This document shows positions 18,580 through 27,347 of a DNA stretch of 64,000 bases, in pieces. Source of the stretch: an uncultured Poribacteria bacterium (lineage in GTDB: Bacteria; Poribacteria; WGA-4E; PCPOR2b); contig OY282444.1 in the NCBI GenBank assembly GCA_958296125.1, positions 1,225,176-1,289,175 on the forward strand, written 5' to 3'. How positions within the stretch are numbered: the stretch's first letter is position 1; each line of letters opens with the position of its first letter. The notes under the pieces are model-generated. The model was not told where the DNA came from. It made no database searches and was given only the letters and a program-made list of their open reading frames with translations. Made by a program: the position numbers and the translations under genes.

Positions 18580-19019
18580 CGACTACGGGCAGCACTCATG
18601 GATCGCTCCAGAATGCGCGAAATATCTGTATTTGTGAAGCATATTCTCTATCATCACATGAAACGCCTCCGCGTTCACGTAAAAAATGTATATCTCCAGA
18701 GCGGCTTGTGTTCATCACGATCCGTGGAGTTCGGATCGTCACTTTCGCAAATTCCATTTGTGAGTCTCGGACCCCCCGTTCGATTGTGGAGATCAGGGAG
18801 AGTGAGTCGCAAATCCATCTCCCTTCTCATTGTATCAATGGTTGAAAGACGGGAAGCACAAGGCTTGCCGTTACAAAAGGGGTTAGCCTCTTTTTGCATT
18901 AGCTCGCGGTTGAAACGCGTTGCGGGCGGGTTCGAGACCCCATAGGAAATGCCAATCGACGTTCCCTACTTTTCGCAAATTGCCCCGCCTTTTCCGCAGA
19001 AACTCGATTTGCGATATAC
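18580..19019 (-). promoter_or_regulatory. CRISPR leader region between cas4 and the array
   Basis: These 440 bases have no supported gene and lie on the leader side of the array by repeat polarity. The array-proximal part is A/T-rich on the minus strand (ATATACATTTTTTACG near 18690). An 8-bp inverted repeat ACGATCCG/CGGATCGT spans about 18718-18740 and could end the cas transcript or bind integration factors. No clear -35/-10 pair was found. The assignment rests on position and polarity. Confidence 0.55.
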
Positions 19020-19592
19020 TCATAACACATCGGCACAGAATCGACGAAATTCGCATTCGACGCATTTTCCGCGCTGTGGTGTCGGTGGTGGCATCCGCTC
19101 GTCTGAGAGCATACTCCGTATCTGCTCGATGGCGTGAAGGGTCTTGCGCCGGAGTATCTCTGAAATCGGAACCGCTGTGATGCGCTGTGTGGGGATCCGA
19201 TAGATAAACCCTTGAGACACTGATTGACCGAGACACTCCTCCACCATCAGCGCATAGGCTGTCAACTGGTATTTCGCGTTCAGGTTTAGCCGTTGGGTCG
19301 TGGATTTAAACTCAACTGGGAACGCTTCATCTTCGGTCTCAATGAGTAGGTCGAGCACACCGCTCAGGCCGAGGGATCTGGCGTGCAGCGAGATGTGGAA
19401 TTGACGGCTGCCGGCATCCAGTCCGTAGCGAGCGAGGGTTCGCCTCCGCTCTAAAAGGCTCATCACTTCGTGTTGGATCGCGCCGATTTGCATCGGGTGC
19501 GTTGTTGGACGACTCACGGGGGTGTAGTGGGTGTGGTAGACCACTCTTGGACAGTAGAAATATTGTTTGATGTCGCTGACGCGTATATTCAT
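19020..19592 (-). CDS. cas4: CRISPR-associated Cas4 nuclease
   Basis: A 190-residue RecB-like exonuclease that trims prespacers before Cas1-Cas2 integration. The four iron-sulfur cysteines are present: Cys14 in YFYCPRVVY and Cys177/180/186 in CVECEFRRFC. The nuclease core shows GVLDLLIE near residue 80, the PVEFKS strand near 95 and QLTAYALMVEE near 110. The length is normal for single-domain Cas4. It overlaps the cas2 stop by 4 bases (ATGA), so translation is probably coupled. Its place after cas2, nearest the array, is unusual; in I-B loci cas4 normally precedes cas1. Confidence 0.95.
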   Translation of the reverse strand: MNIRVSDIKQYFYCPRVVYHTHYTPVSRPTTHPMQIGAIQHEVMSLLERRRTLARYGLDAGSRQFHISLHARSLGLSGVLDLLIETEDEAFPVEFKSTTQRLNLNAKYQLTAYALMVEECLGQSVSQGFIYRIPTQRITAVPISEILRRKTLHAIEQIRSMLSDERMPPPTPQRGKCVECEFRRFCADVL

Positions 19593-19840
19593 TTTTCAGT
19601 CTCCTCGATAACGGTCCGTTTGTCGAAGTCTTTCGCACACACGCTGAGGACTTCGATCTTCCCTTCCGCTTTGCCGAGTTGTTCGGTCAGTTTTTCTTCT
19701 AACGCTCGCCGTCGTGTGGTATTGATGTCGCCGAGGAACGCGCTGTATTGGATGCGTTTTAAGCCGTAATCGAGGCAGACATCGGCGATTTTTTTGCGGA
19801 TGCGGTCTTTTACGATGTCGTAGATAACGTAGGTGTGCAT
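19589..19840 (-). CDS. cas2: CRISPR-associated Cas2
   Basis: An 83-residue ferredoxin-fold subunit of the Cas1-Cas2 integrase. The first strand MHTYVIYDIVKDRIRKKIAD carries the conserved Asp9, and YSAFLGDINTTRRRALEEKL is the second conserved helix region. I place the start at ATG 19840 because the family begins exactly there. A GTG at 19876 would add 12 residues and has the better ribosome-binding site (AGGAG, supplied by a palindrome at 19880-19896), so the longer form cannot be excluded. Confidence 0.93.
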   Translation of the reverse strand: MHTYVIYDIVKDRIRKKIADVCLDYGLKRIQYSAFLGDINTTRRRALEEKLTEQLGKAEGKIEVLSVCAKDFDKRTVIEETEK

Positions 19841-19879
19841 AATGAGTTCATTGGTTCCTGAATAGGTGAAATACACATT

Positions 19880-19945
19880 GCGCTCCTCTGGAGCGCGGAC
19901 AATAGGCGTATCGCGATTCTATAGACATACCGCTCCTCTGGAGCG
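19880..19945. repeat. pair of short palindromes between cas1 and cas2
   Basis: GCGCTCCTCTGGAGCGC at 19880-19896 and CGCTCCTCTGGAGCG at 19931-19945 are near-identical inverted repeats 51 bases apart. Each can form a 6-7 bp hairpin. They are absent from the other intergenic gaps I read. Confidence 0.7.
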
Positions 19946-20082
19946 AAAGTTTTTCTAAAAGCGAGCAAATGGAACCCAGATCTGCGTCCTCTACGAAAAG
20001 AAGATGGCAATTTGAGTTCATAGTGTCCAGCGTAAAATTGGATATTTCGCATCTGTAACCCCTCCAGCAACGGAGTTTTTCT

Positions 20083-20116
20083 GAAACCGTAGGGACAACC
20101 CCGCCCCTACGGTTTC
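20083..20116 (-). terminator. strong hairpin after cas1
   Basis: GAAACCGTAGGG (20083-20094) and CCCTACGGTTTC (20105-20116) make a perfect 12-bp stem with a 10-base loop, starting 9 bases after the cas1 stop. There is no T-run on the minus strand, so it may be an intergenic palindromic element or an attenuator rather than a classical terminator. Confidence 0.5.
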
Positions 20117-20124
20117 TTGGTTGT

Positions 20125-21234
20125 TTACCATGTGGCGGTGAAGGGGTGATAGTCGCGTTCGCGGCGTAGGCACATGGCTAGGTGCCGGGCTTGGATTTGG
20201 ATGATGTTGCAGAGTTTCTGTGCTTTTCGCTCGAATCGCTCGGTTTCTTGAAGCCTCGCTAGCACGCGGTTGGCAAGTGCGCGTCGGGTCGCTTGGCTGA
20301 GGCGGCGTTGTGTCGAAATTTCGGTCTCTGCATCGGGTTTTGAGGATTGGTGCGCGGCTTTGGCAGCATCGCTATCGGGAGCTTCCCACTCGACTTTGAA
20401 TCGCTTGTTAATCATCGCAAACACCACCCGATCCACGACCGGTTGACGGAACTCTTCGATAAAGTCCAGCACTAATGAGGGTTTGCCGGGGCGATCAACG
20501 TGCAGGAATCCGGCAAACGGTTCAAGACCCGCCAGCGTGAGTGCGCTCCAGACTTGCGAGTAGAGTATCCCGTAGCCGTAGTTGAGCAGTGTATTCACAT
20601 CATCGACTGCGCCTTGGTGGTTTCGGGTGGTGAAACGTCCGGCAGGCAGCAGCCGTTGGACGCATTCCCAGTAGAGGGCACCGGCGCGTCCTTCAAGGTT
20701 GAGCAATGTCCCCCGCGCGCTGTCGATCGGTGGTTCACCGGCTGCTGCAACGGTTGGGGATTGAACACGCTGCATCTCATCAATGAGTCCTTCGATCTTT
20801 GTGAGCCGCTCCATCAGTTCGGCGTATTTTTTAGGTGCCTGTTTCTTGCGATATTTGCCGAAGTAGCGGACGAGGTTAATCTGATTCCGCAGCTTGCCGA
20901 TAGCGAACTGTTTGGCAATTTCTAAGCCGCGCTCGTCGTGGTAGGCGGCGAGTTGTTCGCGTCGGGAAATCACGGTCGCGGTCAAGGACGGGCTGTTGAG
21001 CTTCGCATACGGTTTGCCGTTGAAGCTGAGGAATGAGATTTCGATGCCGCGCTCGGTGCAAGCTTCGATGAGGTCTGAGGACATGCTGACACCGCGTGAG
21101 GTGATGACGATCTGATCGAGGTCCATCAGGGCGTGTTCCTCTTTTTCTCGGTCTTTGTCTCGGTATCGGACGCTGACGCGCTCGGAGCGTTTGCCGAGGT
21201 ATGTGCCGTAGTCGGAGATGATGAGTTGTTCCAC
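20125..21234 (-). CDS. cas1: CRISPR-associated Cas1 integrase
   Basis: A 369-residue Cas1, the catalytic subunit for spacer integration. The N-terminal beta domain runs to about residue 90. The helical domain carries the metal ligands Glu181 (LNLEGRAGALYW), His245 (GFLHVDRPGKPS) and Glu260 (VLDFIEEFR). The length is slightly above average because of an Ala/Glu-rich stretch near 285-305. ATG 21234 follows AAGGAGAC. It is separated from cas3 by a 350-base gap and from cas2 by about 285 bases containing palindromes. The cas1-2-4 group may therefore be transcribed apart from the interference genes. Confidence 0.97.
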   Translation of the reverse strand: MEQLIISDYGTYLGKRSERVSVRYRDKDREKEEHALMDLDQIVITSRGVSMSSDLIEACTERGIEISFLSFNGKPYAKLNSPSLTATVISRREQLAAYHDERGLEIAKQFAIGKLRNQINLVRYFGKYRKKQAPKKYAELMERLTKIEGLIDEMQRVQSPTVAAAGEPPIDSARGTLLNLEGRAGALYWECVQRLLPAGRFTTRNHQGAVDDVNTLLNYGYGILYSQVWSALTLAGLEPFAGFLHVDRPGKPSLVLDFIEEFRQPVVDRVVFAMINKRFKVEWEAPDSDAAKAAHQSSKPDAETEISTQRRLSQATRRALANRVLARLQETERFERKAQKLCNIIQIQARHLAMCLRRERDYHPFTATW

Positions 21235-21584
21235 TGTTCTGTCTCCTTTCGATCTGATTTGCTATGAGTGAACCCTTGAGAAAGTTGATGCGGTTTTGTG
21301 AATAATTACCGACGGGCAGAAGGGTTAAAAGCACTCCTTCTGCTTGCGTCGGTCTTGAATTTTGGGTATACTTTAATCAGGAACGCAGATCTGCTACGCG
21401 CTCCACAGGGATATTGTTGAGGATGACGTGGCAGCGGAAAAGCGTATTCTCGTCGAGGAAAACGTTCACAAGGATATGAGTTATGCCGCCACCATCACGG
21501 CGTTTGCCAACTGACTAGCTTCAGAATTGCCCATTGTCAACGCAATCTACATCCTCAACCAGTAGCGTTAGCAGCGGTGGATGC
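21235..21584. other. gap between cas3 and cas1 with relic coding segment
   Basis: No complete gene is visible. On the plus strand a frame after TAA at about 21373 reads through DIVEDDVAAEKRILVEEN to a TGA near 21513, which looks like a leftover of a coding sequence without its start. I could not assign it. A promoter-like pair points the same way at 21344-21372. The minus strand needs a promoter for cas1 here, but I saw none that is convincing. Confidence 0.35.
21344..21372 (+). promoter_or_regulatory. promoter-like pair opposing the cas operon
   Basis: TTGCGT at 21344-21349, a 17-base spacer and TATACT at 21367-21372, directed toward cas3 on the opposite strand. If active it would make RNA antisense to the 3-prime end of cas3. 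Confidence 0.35.
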
Positions 21585-23945
21585 TTAGTCGAATGTCAAT
21601 CCCACCGCCGAGTTATATTTGGCGGTGACGCTGTAAGGTTCTCGCCCGTTACCGGGTAGAACCTTACCCCCACCTCGGAGTGCATGAAACCTTCCCCAAC
21701 TGATTGGGACTAACAGTTCTCCGGCGCGAATTGGCTCCTCCTCGCTCAAAGTTTTATATTCATCATAGAGCGACACCGGTAGGACCTCGAGTCCATCGAA
21801 CGCCTTGTAAAACATCTCCTCAAGTTCCTCATTTGCTGCAAAAGGGCGCATTGTGCGTACACATGTTCTGTCAAAGTCGGCGGCGGCGTTTTTATACTCC
21901 TCTCGCCAACGCGCCTCCACTTCACGGTTGTAGATTTCATCCAACCAAGCACCGATGCTGCCCTCATCAATTGGACGTTCGTGTTCGCGTTCAAGGATTG
22001 AAAGGGTGCGTCGCACCAGTTCGGGATCATAAATCTTCTGTCCATCGTCAGGTTGGCAAAAGACGTGAACGAGCGCAAGGTCTTTCTGTTTCCTACGGCG
22101 GTTGATACGACCGAAGCGTTGTACCAGTGCCTCTAGCGGTGCCGGTTCTGTGTAAATCGTATCCAGATCAATATCAAGGCTAACTTCGACCGCCTGTGTT
22201 GCAACGAGGACAATTGGTTTACGCTTCTTACTAGTTGCCCCCGTCGCATCCCGAATAAGTTTTTCTTTCGCAGAGCGATCTCGCATATTGAAACGACCAT
22301 GTAAAAGTTCGGTTTGGATATTCACCTCATTCAATTGGTCGCGAATCCGGTTGTATGCCTCTTGTGCCCGATCGACGAGATTGCACACAACCAACACCGA
22401 CTTTCCCGCCCTTGCGTCTTTAACCACATTTGCCAACCCAGAATCGGTCAATAACTCGCCATCGTGTAGTATCAGTCGATGACGGATAAATTCTTGGAAC
22501 AACGCTGGATCCGCCTCAATTTTAATTGGATCGTTTAATGCTTCAGATAGCCACTCTTGAATTAACGTTGGGAAGGTTGCGGACATGATGAAGAAACGTG
22601 CGTTGAAATTCACTCTCAAGTATTCGATGGTTTTGAGGATCATCGCTAATCGCCTGACTTCGTAGGCGTGAATTTCGTCAAATATAAAAGCAGCATTGTG
22701 GTAGTCGGTGAGCAATGCCTCGTAGCCCTTGAGGCGGAACATCCCTTTAAGCATTTGATACGGACTGAACACACGGACGGGTGGATAATTAAGTTGTGAT
22801 AAATTTCGAGCCCATCTTGCGGTGCGAGCTGCTGCCCTTGGATGATAGTCTTTTTCTAAGAGAAGCCGATAAAGTGCGAGCAAACCGCGTCCATGTTGCA
22901 AACCGACGTGTGGGAAGATTTCTTCTAAGCGACCTTGCATTGCATTCATACTGGCTTGATAGGGGAGCGTATAAAAAAGTCGCGGCAATCCACCAACGAT
23001 TGATGATTGCCGCGCCGCCCAGAGTAGTGCAGCTTCTGTTTTTCCGCTACCGGTTGGCGCGACCAGAAGGGTTGAGCTATCGACTTCTTGGGCTCGTGAC
23101 TGGTGCTGAAAGAGACCTTCCTGCGATAGGTTACGACTTGTTAAAATTGTGTCCGCGTTAAACTGGGCAAGTGGTATCGGGCCAGCATGGGCAGAGGCAC
23201 TGTGGTCTGCATTAATGATGTAACCGCGAACAGTAATCCCCTGCACAACTGCATGGGGCACGCTTCTGTCTTCTATAGCCCGATTGAGTCTCCGGTAAAC
23301 CTTCAGCCAATGCCGGATTCGCCCAACACCATGTTGTTGAACAGATTGAATCGCGACATGCCTCTCTTGCAACTCTGGTTTTGAGATGCAGAAATCCACC
23401 AACCCAAGTTCATCTCGCCACGGGATACCGCATTCTGATAGCCAACGCCACAATCCGCTCACAGTTTCCTCTGATAGGGAGGCGAGTTGTATCTCCAACG
23501 GGTCATCATCGTCCCAATCGGGCGTAGGGTAAAGCTTCCAGATTTCCTCAAAATCTCGATGGTGTGAAACAATGCTGGCAACGAGCCACAGTTGTTCTTC
23601 CGTTGAAAGGTCATTGGTTACCCAATCCACAAACGCAAGCGAAAACACTTCGTGGCGGTGGCCCCATCCTCCCCCATCACGACGGAGTTGTGTTTGAAAA
23701 CCCACTGCCGCCTTGCCAAAATCGTGAAGGAAGGCAGACCAGAAAAGGAGGTGCCATAAACGTGGCACGCCGAGCTGCATTGGAAGGTTAGGGCGTAGTT
23801 GGATAAATTCTGCCAATCGTGATAGCACATACCATGTGTGCTGGGCTAATGTCTCCGGTTGACCACCTTCACCCAATTCTGCACTCTTTGCCCACACATT
23901 GTTTAACCAATCAGGATATGGGACGTTTTCAATTGAAGCTTGCAT
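21585..23945 (-). CDS. cas3: CRISPR-associated Cas3 nuclease-helicase
   Basis: A protein of about 786 residues joining an N-terminal HD nuclease and a superfamily 2 helicase. HD ligands (numbered from the GTG at 23951) are His38, the LHDFGK motif (His76-Asp77), GHRHE (about 98-101) and SHHRD near 130. Helicase motifs are Walker A PTGSGKTEAA (about 299-308), DEIH (425-428), MSATFP near 455 and QRFGRINRR in the C-terminal RecA lobe. It is recruited by Cascade to nick and unwind target DNA. Tandem ATGs at 23948/23945 follow GAGGTG; I use 23945. The start overlaps the cas5 stop, so the pair is translationally coupled. Confidence 0.95.
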   Translation of the reverse strand: MQASIENVPYPDWLNNVWAKSAELGEGGQPETLAQHTWYVLSRLAEFIQLRPNLPMQLGVPRLWHLLFWSAFLHDFGKAAVGFQTQLRRDGGGWGHRHEVFSLAFVDWVTNDLSTEEQLWLVASIVSHHRDFEEIWKLYPTPDWDDDDPLEIQLASLSEETVSGLWRWLSECGIPWRDELGLVDFCISKPELQERHVAIQSVQQHGVGRIRHWLKVYRRLNRAIEDRSVPHAVVQGITVRGYIINADHSASAHAGPIPLAQFNADTILTSRNLSQEGLFQHQSRAQEVDSSTLLVAPTGSGKTEAALLWAARQSSIVGGLPRLFYTLPYQASMNAMQGRLEEIFPHVGLQHGRGLLALYRLLLEKDYHPRAAARTARWARNLSQLNYPPVRVFSPYQMLKGMFRLKGYEALLTDYHNAAFIFDEIHAYEVRRLAMILKTIEYLRVNFNARFFIMSATFPTLIQEWLSEALNDPIKIEADPALFQEFIRHRLILHDGELLTDSGLANVVKDARAGKSVLVVCNLVDRAQEAYNRIRDQLNEVNIQTELLHGRFNMRDRSAKEKLIRDATGATSKKRKPIVLVATQAVEVSLDIDLDTIYTEPAPLEALVQRFGRINRRRKQKDLALVHVFCQPDDGQKIYDPELVRRTLSILEREHERPIDEGSIGAWLDEIYNREVEARWREEYKNAAADFDRTCVRTMRPFAANEELEEMFYKAFDGLEVLPVSLYDEYKTLSEEEPIRAGELLVPISWGRFHALRGGGKVLPGNGREPYSVTAKYNSAVGLTFD

Positions 23946-24654
23946 CATCACCTCGCACGAAGTTATGAAAAATCAAGCCGAGATAATTGCCTTGATATTC
24001 AGGCGTTAATGGGTCGATCCAATATTTGTCGTTTCCATTTGAAAGTAACACTCGGTCAGTGAGCACTGTGTACTGCGAAAATGTTGGATGCCGGTTTTGA
24101 TTGTAATCTAGATAACGGGGCATTAGAACCGAGATGCCGCGTCCGATTCGCGGTCCCATTTCATGCGGAATAATGGTGTGCTCGAGGTATGCCTCCTCGC
24201 TCTGCTGTAATTCAACAACGTTGATTTCTGTGTAGGTGAATAGATCTTGAGATCTGCCCAACGATACCGCATAACGTGGACTTCGGAACGCTGCCTCCCA
24301 TTCGGGCCGGTTGATGTAGAGCGTAAGACGGGGTTGAAAGAGCAATTCCCGTTCAAAGGGGTTTACGTTACCCTCAAGTACATTTGGGATTTGAGTGCCT
24401 GGCAGCTTACTGCGACTAGAAGTAGGTGGTGCCAATACAATGATATGTTCAATATCCCGGACATGTCCCTGATGGGTGAAATGGTAAGCGAATTGAACCC
24501 CCTTTGGATCAAACCATTCTCCTAATGCACTACAGATATGTCCGTAAATGGTCGCAGGTGGCGGCATCTGGAAACTGGGGTGAATCTGTTGCATAAAGTG
24601 AGGATAGCGGAAAGAGGTAGTAAGTCCTTCCGCAACGATTTTGAGGACTTTCAT
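23929..24654 (-). CDS. cas5: Cascade subunit Cas5
   Basis: A 241-residue RAMP-fold subunit expected to hold the 5-prime handle of the crRNA. The start region reads MKVLKIVAEGLTTSFRYPHF, followed by the PPPATIYGHICSALGEW segment typical of Cas5 of the Tneap (Cas5t) type. The C-terminal half has IGRGISVLMPRYLDYN. ATG 24654 has a GGGAGG site with 6-base spacing. An open frame continues upstream to 24732, but it passes through the 24679-24709 hairpin and lacks family resemblance. It overlaps cas3 by 17 bases. Confidence 0.88.
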   Translation of the reverse strand: MKVLKIVAEGLTTSFRYPHFMQQIHPSFQMPPPATIYGHICSALGEWFDPKGVQFAYHFTHQGHVRDIEHIIVLAPPTSSRSKLPGTQIPNVLEGNVNPFERELLFQPRLTLYINRPEWEAAFRSPRYAVSLGRSQDLFTYTEINVVELQQSEEAYLEHTIIPHEMGPRIGRGISVLMPRYLDYNQNRHPTFSQYTVLTDRVLLSNGNDKYWIDPLTPEYQGNYLGLIFHNFVRGDDASFN

Positions 24655-24678
24655 AGAGACCTCCCGATTTAAGGTTGA

Positions 24679-24709
24679 GAAACCGAGTTTTTTGGAAAAA
24701 CTCGGTTTC
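24679..24709. repeat. AAACCGAGTTTTT hairpin element between cas7 and cas5
   Basis: GAAACCGAGTTTTT and AAAAACTCGGTTTC form a 14-bp perfect stem with a 3-base loop. Half-copies of the same sequence occur near 4765, 14170 and 28376, so this is a genome-interspersed element. Its position inside the operon could lower cas5/cas3 expression relative to cas7. Confidence 0.75.
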
Positions 24710-24719
24710 TTCTTCGTTG

Positions 24720-25808
24720 TCAATCCAACCAATTTGCATTTTCCGATTTTTGCAAATCTTCGGCGAAAGCCTTAAATGCGTCTCGTGGATGACTTACTCT
24801 TATATCTGCCTCACAATTTGCTAACCCGGAGGGGTCACTTAATACCGCCTCAAACTTAGCTCGTTCTTCGTCAAGATAACCCTTGGTCCAGCCGACATAA
24901 ATATCCGAGAGAATATCATCTTTGAAGACTGTCAGTGCTTCGGCAAGCCCATCAATCTTCAGTTCCGGTTCATCCCGCTGATTTGGGCCGATGACGTGAC
25001 CGAAAATGTGATTGCCACCTTTGGTCACAGCCAAGATTGTCAACGCCGGACTCACATCTGTGTAATGTAACGATTGCTTCGCGCCACCTTCGAGATGTGC
25101 CAATCCATCTAAGAGTGTGCTGATGCGTTGGACACGCGCCTCGTATGGAAGTCGATAGGATTTTTCATCTTCGAGGTGTTCAAGATCCTGTGCTTGTGCC
25201 AACTCAATCCGCACATCATCAAGGTTTCGATAGCCCGTTTTATTTCGGTAGGAAAATGTCCCCACGGCGTGTAAGTCGAGCGAAAGAAGCCCTTTGAGGG
25301 TTGTGCGATAAAATTGATGTTCATGTGGTACGGGATCGCCTTCATGACGTGACATCGTACCAAAATCGTCGGTAACATTTGTTGGTACAATAGAAACCAA
25401 TGTACTCACGCGAAATGGCGACACACGAGTAACAGTATCTGTTGTTTCGGTCTCGTTAGTCCGCGACTCATCTGCCTCTCGCTTCTCTTTAGCAGATGCT
25501 CTTTTGGACGGTGCCCGCATGTAGCCGAAAAGATCATCGTCCCACCACTTGATTGGGTTGGCATCGGTGTAAGCGACTTTTTCCTCTCGGTAGATTGGGG
25601 CGGGTATCCACCCCTGTTCTCCACCCTCAAGGGTTGTGCGCAACCAATAACGAAACGACTGCGCTGACACATAGGGATAGGCCCCCTGCTTTGTGCGAAT
25701 CATCTTGACCCCCACGGTGTTATCGGTGCGTGCACCGGGAATGCTTCCGAGATTATTAAGCGCGGATGCCGGTGCGTCAATGAGCATCAAACCTGTTGCA
25801 AATGCCAT
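24720..25808 (-). CDS. cas7: Cascade backbone subunit Cas7 (DevR/Cst2-like)
   Basis: A 362-residue RAMP protein, the repeated subunit that coats the crRNA spacer. The opening MAFATGLMLIDAPASALNN and the G-rich KTGYRNLDD segment near 195 fit the DevR/Cst2 branch. The conserved AYPYVSAQSFRYWLRTTLE region lies near residue 45. A charged insertion (about residues 100-125, Lys/Arg/Glu-rich) probably is a surface loop. ATG 25808 has an AAGGAGG site. It lies between cas8 and cas5, as expected for a type I-B effector operon. Confidence 0.9.
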   Translation of the reverse strand: MAFATGLMLIDAPASALNNLGSIPGARTDNTVGVKMIRTKQGAYPYVSAQSFRYWLRTTLEGGEQGWIPAPIYREEKVAYTDANPIKWWDDDLFGYMRAPSKRASAKEKREADESRTNETETTDTVTRVSPFRVSTLVSIVPTNVTDDFGTMSRHEGDPVPHEHQFYRTTLKGLLSLDLHAVGTFSYRNKTGYRNLDDVRIELAQAQDLEHLEDEKSYRLPYEARVQRISTLLDGLAHLEGGAKQSLHYTDVSPALTILAVTKGGNHIFGHVIGPNQRDEPELKIDGLAEALTVFKDDILSDIYVGWTKGYLDEERAKFEAVLSDPSGLANCEADIRVSHPRDAFKAFAEDLQKSENANWLD

Positions 25809-25841
25809 GATATGAACCTCCTTAAAATCTGCGGTAATCCG

Positions 25842-27347
25842 TTAGCCATTTTCATTCTTATTCTCTTGGGCGGTTTCCTCAACCAGATCAGGATTTTTGC
25901 CCAACCAGCCTTGCTCATGTAACTGTTCAACCATTCGGATGAACACCAAGTCACGTGCCAACCACCAGTCTGGACGTTCTAATCCATATCCCTCTTCAAA
26001 AACTGCTATGTACGGGTCAAGCTTAATAATCGGTGGATTGCCACGCCTGACATGTTCCAAATTGGCACGCATCAACAGTGTGCGTACATCACTCGGCCTA
26101 CGCCGATGAAAAAACTCGCGAAAGAAGCGGCGATCATTCTGACTACTGACATAGTTCGCCAGTTGGTCGCCCATCTTGCGAATTTCCTCAATTCGTTCTT
26201 TTTCCATGTGAAATACCCTCCTTAAAAAAGATGCGATGATGTTCCATGACACCAAATTCATCTCGTGTGTTAAGCCGTAATGCGTCCGTGGGTCGCCTTG
26301 GTCGATGCGGGTGTAACGGAAGGGACGACGTAAAAAATAGGTGCGTAAAAATGCCTTCGCTCTATCTAGTAACAGAAACGAGCCATCATACAATCTTAAG
26401 AGATCCTCATAAAGCCAATTTTGACGTGGTTTGAACGGTTGATCATCCTCCTTCTTGCGTTTCTTCTGTGGTTCAGTTTCCCACGCGCGACGGACGATAC
26501 CACGCCATTGCGTACGATAAGCTGCGCTCTCCATCTCACGCAGAAATCCAATGATTTGGAGCGGTAAGTAATAGATGTCCAAACCGGCACCCTGCCCGCT
26601 GTTGGTGAGGTGATACGCCGTGATCGAGAAAGGCCCCTCATCTTGAAGTTCCTCCTGCTGTCTAATGTTGCCTTGAAGGAGTGTGTTAATTAACAGCGTA
26701 CCACGAGAGTGATGTGGTTCGTCCATTTTCTTGCTGCCTGCTTCTTGGGCAAGAACAATTGCTCTCTGGTTTCCTTCCAGAAATGACCGGGCAAAGTGCA
26801 GCATAAGCCTCGGGTTATCTGAATGCACTGCAAGCAACCGTCCCCCGGACTTCGCACATCCAAGCGGAAATGTTTGAATGGCAAGGAGTGCTTCGCCTGA
26901 AACGGGCAAGCCTGCCTCACCATAAGCATGGAAGTTGATAACATCCTCCCCGGTGAGCAGTGGGATGTGTTGGCGAAAAGCACGTCCCGGTGGTGGTCTC
27001 TTCTTCTCCGATACTCCAAAGGCAACATCCACAACAGGTTTACCAGTGAAAACACACACCTCATCATCAAGTAGTGGTGTATCATCCCTGTAGTTTCGCA
27101 GCACACACTCTGCATACTCCAACCGCTTTTCGGGCTTTTTATTGTAAGCCGGTTGGGTAAAGCCTGAATTCGGAAAAGCGACTGTCAAAAACGACTTGAG
27201 CGGGTCTTGGACATATTCACGAGTGATATAGTCCGCCACCTCGTCAAGGTCGGCTTCGGTCAATTCGTCAGGCTTTCGCTTGTTGACAAAAGCAGTAATT
27301 GTTGCAATACCCACATCAACAAGTGGGTGTCCTATGTATTTAAGCAT
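25842..27347 (-). CDS. cas8: Cascade large subunit Cas8 (Cst1/Cas8b-like)
   Basis: A 501-residue protein in the large-subunit position. It opens LKYIGHPLVDVGIATITAF, the pattern of the Cst1 (Cas8a1/Cas8b, Tneap) family. A CVFTGKP segment near residue 98 keeps only part of the zinc-binding cysteines seen in many relatives. The middle has QTFPLGCAKSGGRLLAV and NSGQGAGLDIYYLPLQI; the C-terminal 150 residues are helical and basic. It should read the PAM and position the target strand. Cas8 proteins diverge quickly, so the subtype call leans on the N-terminus and on neighbours. GGAGG precedes the ATG by 10 bases; the gene overlaps cas6 by 8 bases. Confidence 0.85.
   Translation of the reverse strand: MLKYIGHPLVDVGIATITAFVNKRKPDELTEADLDEVADYITREYVQDPLKSFLTVAFPNSGFTQPAYNKKPEKRLEYAECVLRNYRDDTPLLDDEVCVFTGKPVVDVAFGVSEKKRPPPGRAFRQHIPLLTGEDVINFHAYGEAGLPVSGEALLAIQTFPLGCAKSGGRLLAVHSDNPRLMLHFARSFLEGNQRAIVLAQEAGSKKMDEPHHSRGTLLINTLLQGNIRQQEELQDEGPFSITAYHLTNSGQGAGLDIYYLPLQIIGFLREMESAAYRTQWRGIVRRAWETEPQKKRKKEDDQPFKPRQNWLYEDLLRLYDGSFLLLDRAKAFLRTYFLRRPFRYTRIDQGDPRTHYGLTHEMNLVSWNIIASFLRRVFHMEKERIEEIRKMGDQLANYVSSQNDRRFFREFFHRRRPSDVRTLLMRANLEHVRRGNPPIIKLDPYIAVFEEGYGLERPDWWLARDLVFIRMVEQLHEQGWLGKNPDLVEETAQENKNENG

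Noticed and set aside
19810..20070. 86-residue minus-strand frame between cas1 and cas2
   Set aside because: It runs through the palindromes and overlaps cas2 in another frame; no ribosome-binding site and no family resemblance.
20500..20925. 141-residue plus-strand frame opposite cas1
   Set aside because: Antisense shadow of a well-supported gene with intact catalytic residues.
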